Assembly: GCA_036752825.1 (NCBI GenBank)
Contig: DAIORV010000065.1
Location: forward strand, 1-12,395
Direction of reading: 5' to 3'
DNA: 12,395 nt
Origin: UBA5177 sp002413265
GTDB lineage: Bacteria > Chloroflexota > UBA5177
Position numbers and translations under genes: made by a program. The notes below the pieces were generated by a model that searched no databases, had not been told where the DNA came from, and was given only the letters and a program-made list of their open reading frames with translations. Each line of letters starts with the position of its first letter. The first letter of the stretch is position 1. Of this stretch, positions 7,297 through 12,395 are shown one piece after another.

Positions 7297-8204
7297 GCCT
7301 TCGGCGCCTCCGTCACGTCCAGGAAAAACCTCTCGAGGCTTTCTTCCTCCGGCCTGATCTCGGAGGCGAATAACCCCTCGCCGGCCAGCAGCCGGTTGAT
7401 GTCTGCCGCCCGATCCGGCGGAGCCGTCAGCAGGAGCAGGTCGCCCTCCCGCGACACATCCTCAATCCAGTCGATGGGTTTGAGCATCGCCTGGGCCTCT
7501 CCCGCACGATCCACCCGAATCGCGATCCGAGAGCGCGCGTTCAGCAGAGACTCGACCTTCCCCTGTACGACGATCTTCCCGTGGTTGAGGATCAAGATGC
7601 GGTCGCAGATCTGCTCGATCTCGTGGAGTACATGGCTCGAGATGAGTACCGTGTGACCTTGGCTCTTCAGACGACGCATGAGGGAGCGCATCTCCACGAT
7701 CCCGGCGGGATCGAGCCCATTCGCCGGTTCGTCGAGGATGAGCAGATCCGGCTCGTTCAGCAAAGCGGCTGCCACGGCCAACCGCTGCTTCATCCCCAGC
7801 GAGTATGTCTTGAAACTCCGTTTGGCCGAGCTGCTCAGGTCGACCAGCTCGAGCACCGCTTCGATCCTCGCCAGCGGAGATCCGGTTAGACGCGCGACGA
7901 CGCGCAGATTATCCCGTCCCGAGAGGAAGGGGTAAAAGGTAGGGTTCTCGATGATCGACCCGGTGCGAGCCAGGATCTGCGGCAGGTAGTGTTCGATGTC
8001 CATCCCGAGGATACGCACGCTGCCGCCCGAAGGGCGGACCAACCCCAGCAGCATGCGCATGGTGGTCGTCTTGCCGGCGCCGTTGGGGCCCAGAAAACCC
8101 AGGATCTCGCCAGTTTCGACCTCGAGACTGAGGTGATCGACAGCGACGAGCCGCCCGTAGTTCTTGGTGAGATCCTCCGTGTAGATCGCCGCCGTTGCTG
8201 CCAG
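7293..8204 (-). CDS. ABC transporter ATP-binding protein (BcrA/CcmA type), probable CTG start
   Basis: The ATPase partner of the permease. Walker A GPNGAGKT is encoded near 8080, the ABC signature appears in the BcrA-like form YSLGMKQRL, Walker B is LLILDEP and the H-loop is ISSHVLHE. A C-terminal regulatory extension follows. The first ATG in frame (8060) lies after Walker A and would give a dead protein, and the frame above has no ATG, GTG or TTG before the TAG. CTG 8204 has GGAGGG (8214-8209) 4 nt upstream and gives a normal N-terminus (IYTEDLTKNYGRLVAVDHLS) and a normal size of 303 residues, so I take it as the start. A TATACT box at 8234-8229 would place the transcript start near 8222, just ahead of this site. 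An atypical ATC or ACG start a few codons later cannot be excluded. Confidence 0.88.
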   Translation of the reverse strand: MAATAAIYTEDLTKNYGRLVAVDHLSLEVETGEILGFLGPNGAGKTTTMRMLLGLVRPSGGSVRILGMDIEHYLPQILARTGSIIENPTFYPFLSGRDNLRVVARLTGSPLARIEAVLELVDLSSSAKRSFKTYSLGMKQRLAVAAALLNEPDLLILDEPANGLDPAGIVEMRSLMRRLKSQGHTVLISSHVLHEIEQICDRILILNHGKIVVQGKVESLLNARSRIAIRVDRAGEAQAMLKPIDWIEDVSREGDLLLLTAPPDRAADINRLLAGEGLFASEIRPEEESLERFFLDVTEAPKA

Positions 8205-8228
8205 ACTGCCCTCCGCCCCGGTCGAACA

Positions 8229-8257
8229 AGTATAGGGGCGCTAAGAAACGCGGTTAC
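8229..8257 (-). promoter_or_regulatory. Candidate promoter of the ABC exporter operon
   Basis: The minus strand shows TATACT at 8234-8229 (five of six to TATAAT). Seventeen bases upstream is GTAACC (8257-8252), a poor -35. The implied start near 8222 leaves a leader of about 18 bases with the ribosome site inside it. The weak -35 suggests activation is needed. Confidence 0.4.
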
Positions 8258-8290
8258 TGCGCGGAACGGCGGCCACGGTATCGCGGACTA

Positions 8291-8307
8291 CTGGACGAAA
8301 CGTCCAG
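8291..8307. promoter_or_regulatory. Perfect inverted repeat, candidate operator over the -35 of the XRE-TPR gene
   Basis: CTGGACG-AAA-CGTCCAG is a perfect 7-3-7 palindrome. Its left arm covers the -35 of the regulator promoter and it lies between the two divergent genes. Size and symmetry fit a dimeric XRE protein site. Autoregulation by the adjacent regulator is an inference. Confidence 0.55.
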
Positions 8308-8320
8308 CTCAACATATACT
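8292..8320 (+). promoter_or_regulatory. Candidate promoter of the XRE-TPR regulator
   Basis: TATACT (8315-8320) lies 17 bp after TGGACG (8292-8297), with expected start near 8327. The -35 is inside the 17-bp palindrome, so a protein bound there would block RNA polymerase. Confidence 0.5.
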
Positions 8321-8358
8321 GACCTTAACTAGTTCAGGGATCATACGGAAGGTCAGTA
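8317..8358. promoter_or_regulatory. Second inverted repeat pair (10-bp arms 32 bp apart) around the regulator's transcript start
   Basis: TACTGACCTT (8317-8326) is exactly repeated inverted as AAGGTCAGTA (8349-8358). The arm centres are 32 bp apart, about three turns of the helix, so both face the same side. The left arm overlaps the -10 and the right arm overlaps the ribosome site (GGAAGG 8347-8352). An 8-bp palindrome AACTAGTT (8327-8334) lies between. The left arm lies before the expected +1, so this is more likely a DNA operator than an RNA hairpin. Confidence 0.5.
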
Positions 8359-8364
8359 AGCATC

Positions 8365-9684
8365 GTGGTTAGAGAAGCCACAGCTCGTCGACACATCGAG
8401 GCAACCAGCGCTCTTGCAAACGATCTTGGGCAACGTTTGCGTGCTGCACGTCAAGAACAAGGCATGACCCTGGCCGCGCTGGCCGGGGACGACTTCTCTC
8501 GCTCGTACCTCAGCTTGATCGAGCTTGGCCGCAGCCGCCCTTCGTTGTCGGCCCTATCAATTCTTGCGAGCCGTCTCGACCTTCCGATTAGCTACTTCCT
8601 CGACGGCTCTCAAGGAGCTCAGGAGCTGGTGCGCGAGCTGGCGCTGGATCAGGCAGAGGTTGCCATCAGGCAGCACCAAGCAGGCGAAGCGCTCCGGATC
8701 CTGGCGTCGATAGACGACCCCGCTCACGCCGGTCCCCGACTACTGTACCTACGCGGCTGGGCACTGACCACCAACGGTCAGCGTCGGGAGGCGCTGCCCG
8801 TACTGCACGAGGGGCTGCAGAGTCTCGCGAAACGTGACGACGTGCACCTCCGCATCCACATTCACTATCAGCTCTCCCGCGCGCTGTACGAGCTGTCTAA
8901 CGTTGATGAAGCGATCTTCCATATCCGCAAAGCCCTGAATCTGGCGATTGAAACCGAGCAGGACGACGCCCTGGTCGGCATGATTACCGTCTCGCTAGGC
9001 CACCACCTCTTTGTTCAAGGCCGGTTTGACGATGCTCTGGCTCACTACGACCGGGCGCGCGAGCTCTTCGGCCGCGTCAATGATCTGGATAGCCTGGCCG
9101 CCGTTTACGCCGGTCTGAGCCGTGTCTATCAGCACAAGGACGATCTGCAGCAAGCAGTGCGGTACTCTCGCATGAGCGTGGCGATGTATGACGCTCACCA
9201 CAACCAGGAAAACGCGGCGCACGAGCTCAACAACGTCGCCGCGCGCTTGGCTGACCTGGGCAAACTCGACGAAGCTCTGGGGTTCGCCGAGGAGGCGGTA
9301 GAGCGGTCGCTGGCCGCCGCTTCGACGGACGAGGAAGCGTTGGCGCGTACCACGCTGGCCGCCATCATATTAGAGCGCGGCGACCGGGCAGGCGCGAAGG
9401 CCGAGGCCGAGAGGGCACTGGCCGTGATCGGCACCGAATCTCCTCTGGCGCAGGCGGATGCATGGGTCGTACTGGCCAAGCTGGCCGATCAAGAAGGCGA
9501 TTATGAGGTGAGCGATACCCTCTTCCAGCAGGCCCTTGAAATGCTCCAGGAACACGGGCATGCAGCTCGATTTAGGGACATTTCGCTGGTGTATAGCTTG
9601 ACCTTACAGAAGCGCGGGAACACCGAGCTGGCTCTTATGTACGCCTTGGCTGCCGCCAACGAACGCCCCGCGAACCGGCGCTGA
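8365..9684 (+). CDS. XRE-family HTH regulator with C-terminal TPR array (RRNPP-like architecture)
   Basis: A 439-residue cytoplasmic regulator. The N-terminal helix-turn-helix spans about residues 21-80 (LGQRLRAARQEQGMTLAALA, SRSYLSLIELGRSRPS). From about 85 to the end there are repeated helix pairs with TPR-type residues (for example the AEVAIRQHQAGEALRIL, SLGHHLFVQGRFDDALAHYD and LAKLADQEGDYEVSDTLF segments), roughly nine or more repeats. An XRE domain followed by TPRs is the architecture of peptide-responsive regulators such as PlcR, NprR and PrgX, where the TPR superhelix binds a short imported peptide. It is also found in regulators with other ligands. The start is GTG 8365 with GGAAGG 12 nt upstream, a longish spacing. 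It is divergent from the ABC exporter, whose control region contains two inverted repeats, so local and auto-regulation are likely. It resembles the shorter XRE protein at 10698. Confidence 0.88.
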   Translation: MVREATARRHIEATSALANDLGQRLRAARQEQGMTLAALAGDDFSRSYLSLIELGRSRPSLSALSILASRLDLPISYFLDGSQGAQELVRELALDQAEVAIRQHQAGEALRILASIDDPAHAGPRLLYLRGWALTTNGQRREALPVLHEGLQSLAKRDDVHLRIHIHYQLSRALYELSNVDEAIFHIRKALNLAIETEQDDALVGMITVSLGHHLFVQGRFDDALAHYDRARELFGRVNDLDSLAAVYAGLSRVYQHKDDLQQAVRYSRMSVAMYDAHHNQENAAHELNNVAARLADLGKLDEALGFAEEAVERSLAAASTDEEALARTTLAAIILERGDRAGAKAEAERALAVIGTESPLAQADAWVVLAKLADQEGDYEVSDTLFQQALEMLQEHGHAARFRDISLVYSLTLQKRGNTELALMYALAAANERPANRR

Positions 9685-9752
9685 CAAGAGCCTGCCCTTC
9701 GTGTAGGCTGCGTCACCACTAGGTCCTGTCTTCAATCCTGAGGCGCCTGGCG

Positions 9753-10103
9753 TTAGGAAGTCGCGAGAATCTCCAGCACCGACACCGCGTTGCCGTCGGG
9801 ATCGGTGATCACGGATTTGCGGCCGGCCCCCGGGATCTCCTCGATCGCCCCGGTCGTGATCCCACGCTCGGCGATCTTCGCCAGGGTGGCGTCGAGGTCG
9901 TCCACGACGAGTGCCATGACGCTGTGCCCGGCGCGGTCAGGGTCGGCTAGGAGGTAGATCGAGGCCGTGTCTGCAACTTGCCAGACGGCTTCGGTCTCGT
10001 TGGGTAAGAAGGTAGGTGGTCTCCCCAGGAGCACTTCGTACCAGGCGGCCGCCTGGTCGCGATTCACCACCGCCATGCACGCAAAGACGTAGGTGATACC
10101 CAT
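9753..10103 (-). CDS. VOC superfamily (glyoxalase/bleomycin-resistance fold) protein
   Basis: A 116-residue single-unit vicinal oxygen chelate protein. It shows the paired beta-alpha-beta layout: ITYVFACMAVVNRDQAAAWYEVLLGRPP (3-30), the strand ASIYLLADPDRAGHSVMALVV (47-67), the helix DDLDATLAKIAERG (68-81) and the closing SVITDPDGNAVSVLEI (97-112) with the usual DPDGN turn and a final Glu that can bind metal. Members include glyoxalase-like lyases, dioxygenases and drug-binding proteins; the reaction cannot be told here. The start is ATG 10103 with GAGGG a few bases before it. It lies opposite in direction to both flanking XRE genes and may be an unrelated insertion between them. Confidence 0.85.
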   Translation of the reverse strand: MGITYVFACMAVVNRDQAAAWYEVLLGRPPTFLPNETEAVWQVADTASIYLLADPDRAGHSVMALVVDDLDATLAKIAERGITTGAIEEIPGAGRKSVITDPDGNAVSVLEILATS

Positions 10104-10443
10104 CCATCCCTCGTACCACCTATCGGCAGCTCATCGAGCTCTCCCAGTATCCCACCATGTATCTCTTGGGCCGACAGGTCGCGACGTCTCTGGAACTAGA
10201 ACCTTAGGGGATCACAGTTCGCGCAGCGCCTGACCCCCGGCGTGTTCAGTATGAATTGACGCGACGCCGAATTCTCACCCTAGGCCGCGTCTCCGCGTCT
10301 CCTGAAACCGGCGTGTCAGGCGCGCTCTGTCGCCAAATTCTTGCACGAACGGGAAAGAGAGTCTAGCTTCGCGCTTCTTGTTTGCATATACTCGCCAATC
10401 GCATTAGTATTGGTTTGTATTTACAACCTTGAGGAGCCCTGCG
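10104..10443. other. 340-bp non-coding region upstream of the peptide gene
   Basis: I see no convincing gene on either strand before 10444. The left 270 bp are GC-rich and hold scattered repeats: an inverted pair GCGCCTGAC (10226-10234) and GTCAGGCGC (10315-10323), and a near-copy of CCGGCGTGTCAG at 10237-10249 (with one extra T) and 10308-10319. The last 60 bp (about 10377-10430) are strikingly AT-rich for this window and contain the candidate promoter and small palindromes. Confidence 0.5.
10387..10426 (+). promoter_or_regulatory. Candidate promoter and operator of the small-peptide gene
   Basis: CATATACT (10385-10392) repeats exactly the 8-base box seen at the regulator promoter (8313-8320). 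An alternative -10, TAGTAT (10405-10410), has TTGCAT 17 bp upstream (10382-10387). Between this and the ribosome site lie CCAAT-N9-ATTGG (10395-10413) and TTGTA-TT-TACAA (10415-10426), the latter a form often bound by XRE-type repressors. Which -10 is used is not decided by sequence. Confidence 0.4.
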
Positions 10444-10605
10444 ATGTTCCGTTTCTCTCTGCCCCGCGCGATCCTGGCCACGATCCTGGCCATCAACCTC
10501 GTCGGCGCGCTCGTTAGCGCACCGACGGTTCTCCGGCTGACTGCCCACGCCGGACCGGCCCAGCTGGCCGACAGCAACGTCCCTCCTGTGCCCGTGGGCC
10601 ACTAG
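10444..10605 (+). CDS. Small secreted peptide precursor (53 residues), candidate signalling peptide
   Basis: ATG 10444 has GAGGAG (10431-10436) 7 nt upstream, an ideal ribosome site in an AT-rich promoter region. The product begins MFRFSLPR with two arginines, followed by a hydrophobic core (AILATILAINLVGALVSA, residues 9-26). It then has a signal-peptidase-like AHA (34-36), leaving the tail GPAQLADSNVPPVPVGH. The TAG is at 10603-10605. Size and layout (positive n-region, hydrophobic core, short polar Pro/Val-rich end) match Phr/PapR/NprX-type pro-peptides that are exported, trimmed and re-imported to act on TPR regulators, although I recognise no sequence match. It is followed by an XRE gene 92 bp later and sits 760 bp after the XRE-TPR gene. 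Alternatives are a lipid-free secreted microprotein, a small membrane protein or a toxin peptide. That it is a real gene is well supported; the role is inference. Confidence 0.7.
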   Translation: MFRFSLPRAILATILAINLVGALVSAPTVLRLTAHAGPAQLADSNVPPVPVGH

Positions 10606-10634
10606 CTGGACCGGCACGGAGTGCATGCGATCTC

Positions 10635-10663
10635 GGGCGCTGATGGGAAAACCGTCAGCGCCC
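10635..10663 (+). terminator. Strong hairpin between peptide gene and short XRE gene
   Basis: GGGCGCTGATGG pairs with CCGTCAGCGCCC (12 pairs, one T-G wobble) around a GAAAA loop, 29 bp after the peptide stop and 34 bp before ATG 10698. No T-run follows. It may be an attenuator or a 3' protecting stem that lets the peptide be made in excess over the XRE protein. Confidence 0.5.
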
Positions 10664-10697
10664 CAAACTTGCGGTGACTAATTCGCAGAGGCGGGGG

Positions 10698-11114
10698 ATG
10701 ACTCGGGAAGTAGTAAAGGAAAGAGGGAAGCCCGCTGAGGAACGCGACACGCCTCTCCAACTGCGAGTCGGAGAGCGCATTCGTCACGCTCGACGCCAGC
10801 GTGGCTTGAGCCTGGCTGAGCTCGGTAACGAGGCTCTCTCCCGTTCCTTCCTGAGTCTGGTAGAGCGCGGACGGACGCGCATCTCACTGCGAGCGCTCGA
10901 GCTCGTGGCTGAGAGGCTGGAGCTGCCGCTGGGCTACTTCGTGGATGAGCAGCCGGATCTTTCCGCCTTCGATCCTGCACGAGTCGATCATGTGAAAGCA
11001 GCGGTAGCCTACAGCCGGCTGTTAGCGAGCCGCGGCGATATGGCGGAAGCGTGGCGATACGCCCTGTGGGCTGCAGAAGCAAACGCCAGAGGATTGGAGC
11101 AAACGTCCACGTGA
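10698..11114 (+). CDS. Short XRE-family HTH protein with a truncated TPR region
   Basis: A 138-residue protein. The HTH at about residues 24-83 (VGERIRHARRQRGLSLAELG, SRSFLSLVERGRTRIS) is clearly a relative of the HTH in the large XRE-TPR protein at 8365, sharing the SRS(Y/F)LSL(I/V)E.GR(S/T)R core and the LPI/LG-YF end. After it only one TPR-like helix pair remains (VDHVKAAVAYSRLLASRGDMAEAWRYALWAAEANARG) before the stop; the larger protein continues for some 350 residues. No continuation in another frame is visible after 11114, so it is either a naturally short form or an old truncation. ATG 10698 is preferred over GTG 10674 because GAGG (10688-10691) lies 6 nt before it. It could compete with or form mixed dimers with the full regulator. 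Confidence 0.78.
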   Translation: MTREVVKERGKPAEERDTPLQLRVGERIRHARRQRGLSLAELGNEALSRSFLSLVERGRTRISLRALELVAERLELPLGYFVDEQPDLSAFDPARVDHVKAAVAYSRLLASRGDMAEAWRYALWAAEANARGLEQTST

Positions 11115-11275
11115 GCCCTTTGCCTGACGTCGGGTTGATCTAATTTTGGCCAACGAGCCCCCTTGACACGCGGTGCAAGGCGCAACAGGCTCCGCAAGGT
11201 TTGCGAGGTAACGAGTGAGCGGGGAGCCCAAAGGCTCCCCGCTCGTTACCTGGCCTAGCTCAGCATGTCGGCGTC
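11115..11275. other. Non-coding region with long hairpin
   Basis: No gene is visible. The right half contains a small CGCAA/TTGCG stem (11193-11205) and the large hairpin at 11207-11250. Confidence 0.5.
11207..11250. repeat. Long inverted repeat (18-bp stem with a 3-base bulge)
   Basis: Bases 11207-11228 pair with 11233-11250 over all 18 bases of the right arm. The left arm has three extra bases (near 11216-11218), and the loop is CAAA. There is no T-run on either side, yet it lies between the stop of the short XRE gene (plus) and the stop of the minus-strand remnant, so it may be a bidirectional terminator. It could also be a copy of a dispersed palindromic element. Confidence 0.6.
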
Positions 11276-11388
11276 TTAGGTGACGACGACTCCGAAGGGG
11301 GTGGCTCCAGCCGGAAGGCTAAAGGGCGACGAGGAAAGCTCAGTAAGCGACCCGCCGGTCACGGTGAATCGAGGGCGGTTCGGGATCC
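11276..11388 (-). pseudogene. C-terminal remnant of a beta-propeller (YncE/lactonase-like) protein
   Basis: One minus frame reads RFTVTGGSLTELSSSPFSLP, then AGATPFGVVVT and TAA (11278-11276). This matches the repeat ending of secreted beta-propeller proteins (forms such as GxLTEVPGSPF and AGAxPFGVAV). Only about 35 residues remain, with no proper start, directly behind a broken kinase-like gene. The family call rests on short motif resemblance. Confidence 0.4.
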
Positions 11389-11562
11389 TGCTGGGCAGCA
11401 CAGCTTGAACGCATCGTTCCATTGCCATGGATTCACCTGGCCAACATCTTCGGCGTCGATCGCCGCCCCAGGCTGTACATGGGGAACGAGGGCCCTCGTG
11501 AGCGTGGACTTTCCTGTACCTTCCTGGCCGACAATGATGAGGAGGCGGCGTTCTATGGACAC
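11359..11562 (-). pseudogene. Truncated P-loop kinase-like ATPase (N-terminal fragment)
   Basis: From GTG 11562 the frame reads LLIIVGQEGTGKSTLTRAL with a full Walker A (GQEGTGKST, residues 12-20), then AIDAEDVGQVNPWQWNDAFK. This is the start of a small nucleotide-kinase-like ATPase family whose normal length is around 170-200 residues. After about residue 53 the sequence loses all family character (near 11403) and stops, and the next recognisable protein piece comes from a different gene. The ribosome site is weak and two tandem GAGATCGT copies (around 11567-11582) lie upstream. It is best seen as a decayed gene fused by deletion to other debris. Confidence 0.6.
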
Positions 11563-11622
11563 ACCTGAGATCGTGAGATCGTAAGGTCTAGTTTGATGAC
11601 AATGATTGCTGGCGGACCGTAA

Positions 11623-12207
11623 CTAGGCATGCACCAACTCGGGCTGTCGAAGCGGTTCCAGCGCTCCCTCGAGCCGCTCCAGCTCATCGAGCATGGTCCG
11701 AGCAGCGGTGACCATGGTTTCGTTTGCCTCCATCCGGCGCTCGTCGTTCAAGAACTGAGTCACGAAGGGGATCGAAACAGCCTCGGGCACCGGCACCATC
11801 TTCAAAGCCGTGACTACCTGTTTGATCATCTGCACGGCTCGGGTTCCCGCTGAAACCCCGCCGTAGCTCACGAAACCCACCGGCTTGTACTGCCACTCGA
11901 AATGTAGGTAGTCGATGGCGTTCTTCAATGGAGCGTTGAAGCCGAAGTTGTATTCCGGCATTACGAACACAAACGCATCGGCGGCCTCGACCTTCCGGCT
12001 CCAATCCTTGGTGTGTTCGTGTTCGTACTTTCGGAACCTGGGATGACGTGGCTCGTCCATAAAGGGAAGGTTCAGATTCGCTAGATCGACGACTTCGATT
12101 TCGAAACCGCCATGCTCGAGAGCCTGCTCCTGGAACCACTCGGCCACGGGCAAGCCCACCCTTCCGGGTCGGGTGCTGGCAATAATAATTTGAAGGTTGG
12201 GTTTCAT
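11623..12207 (-). CDS. NADPH-dependent FMN reductase (flavodoxin-like quinone/azo reductase family)
   Basis: A 194-residue flavoprotein of the FMN_red (PF03358) family. The N-terminal strand leads into STRPGRVG (11-18), the FMN phosphate-binding loop. PEYNFGFNAPLKNAIDYL (84-101) and SYGGVSAGTRA (114-124) are the flavin-contacting motifs, all intact, and the length is normal. Such enzymes use NAD(P)H to reduce FMN, quinones, azo dyes, nitro compounds or metals in the cytoplasm; the exact substrate is not predictable. The start is ATG 12207 with AAGGAG 8 nt before it inside the preceding gene, and its ATG overlaps that gene's stop (ATGA). This couples it to the HxlR-type regulator, a pairing seen in redox and electrophile defence (for example YodB-AzoR in Bacillus). 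Confidence 0.92.
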   Translation of the reverse strand: MKPNLQIIIASTRPGRVGLPVAEWFQEQALEHGGFEIEVVDLANLNLPFMDEPRHPRFRKYEHEHTKDWSRKVEAADAFVFVMPEYNFGFNAPLKNAIDYLHFEWQYKPVGFVSYGGVSAGTRAVQMIKQVVTALKMVPVPEAVSIPFVTQFLNDERRMEANETMVTAARTMLDELERLEGALEPLRQPELVHA

Positions 12208-12395
12208 TGGGCTAGCTCCTTGGCGAATCTCTCATCGGCGACGGGTACGGTTTCCGGCTCTATCCACACCTCGGCCCACCTCGCAACGGCACCCAGAACA
12301 GGAAGCAGGGCCGTGCCCTTTTCCGTCGGGTGATACTCGACGCGCACCGGCGAGCTGGGAATTACGCGCCGTTGCAGAACTCCTTCCGCTTCCAG
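12204..12395 (-). CDS. HxlR-family transcriptional regulator, C-terminal part
   Basis: The last 63 residues of a winged-helix HxlR (DUF24) regulator enter from the right edge. The frame reads LEAEGVLQRRVIPSSPVRVEYHPTEKGTALLPVLGAVARWAEVW; the wing (PVRVEYxxTxKG) and the following LLPVLxxxARW helix are diagnostic. The DNA-recognition helix and any N-terminal redox-sensing Cys are beyond the edge. The stop overlaps the reductase start, so the regulator probably controls its own operon including the FMN reductase. Confidence 0.9.
   Translation of the reverse strand: MEAEGVLQRRVIPSSPVRVEYHPTEKGTALLPVLGAVARWAEVWIEPETVPVADERFAKELAQ

Noticed and set aside
11163..11191. TTGACA at 11163-11168 as a promoter
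   Set aside because: No -10 at proper spacing and no plus-strand gene follows it.

Overview
The window is GC-rich bacterial DNA (roughly 60% G+C by eye) with a mosaic of short operons. No rRNA, tRNA, CRISPR array, insertion sequence or phage gene was seen. The family mix (YvcK, an ECF sigma factor with a DUF4179-like membrane anti-sigma, BcrA-type ABC exporter, XRE-TPR regulators, GtrB-type glycosyltransferase, secreted proteins with low-complexity linkers, GTG and probable CTG starts) suggests a soil or environmental Chloroflexota or a related high-GC Gram-positive-type bacterium. This placement is an inference from style, not from a marker gene.

Layout. At the left edge is the 5' part of yvcK on the minus strand. 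A roughly 420-bp gap follows, then a plus-strand ECF sigma factor that carries a one-base frameshift, with its membrane-anchored anti-sigma partner overlapping it by 8 bp. From 8204 down to 2969 everything is on the minus strand: an ABC exporter (ATPase and permease, overlapping ATGA), a polyprenol-phosphate glycosyltransferase, a secreted PF04185 phosphoesterase with its own rho-independent terminator, and a secreted protein with a basic Cys-containing linker. These look like separate transcription units apart from the ABC pair.

Divergent from the ABC exporter is a 439-residue XRE-TPR regulator of the general architecture seen in peptide-responsive (RRNPP-like) regulators. The shared 160-bp control region holds two perfect inverted repeats and two TATACT -10 boxes. 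To its right are a VOC/glyoxalase-fold protein (minus), then a 53-residue peptide gene at 10444-10605 with a textbook ribosome binding site and signal peptide, and then a second XRE protein whose TPR part is cut to about one repeat. Together (XRE-TPR regulator, exporter, secreted pro-peptide, short XRE paralogue) these make a candidate peptide-signalling locus, and this is the most interesting part of the window. The functional link is inferred from layout only.

The right end holds gene debris (a truncated P-loop kinase-like fragment joined to the tail of a beta-propeller-like protein, next to a long hairpin). After this comes a translationally coupled HxlR-family regulator (partial at the edge) and an FMN-dependent NAD(P)H reductase, a pairing typical of electrophile or quinone response.
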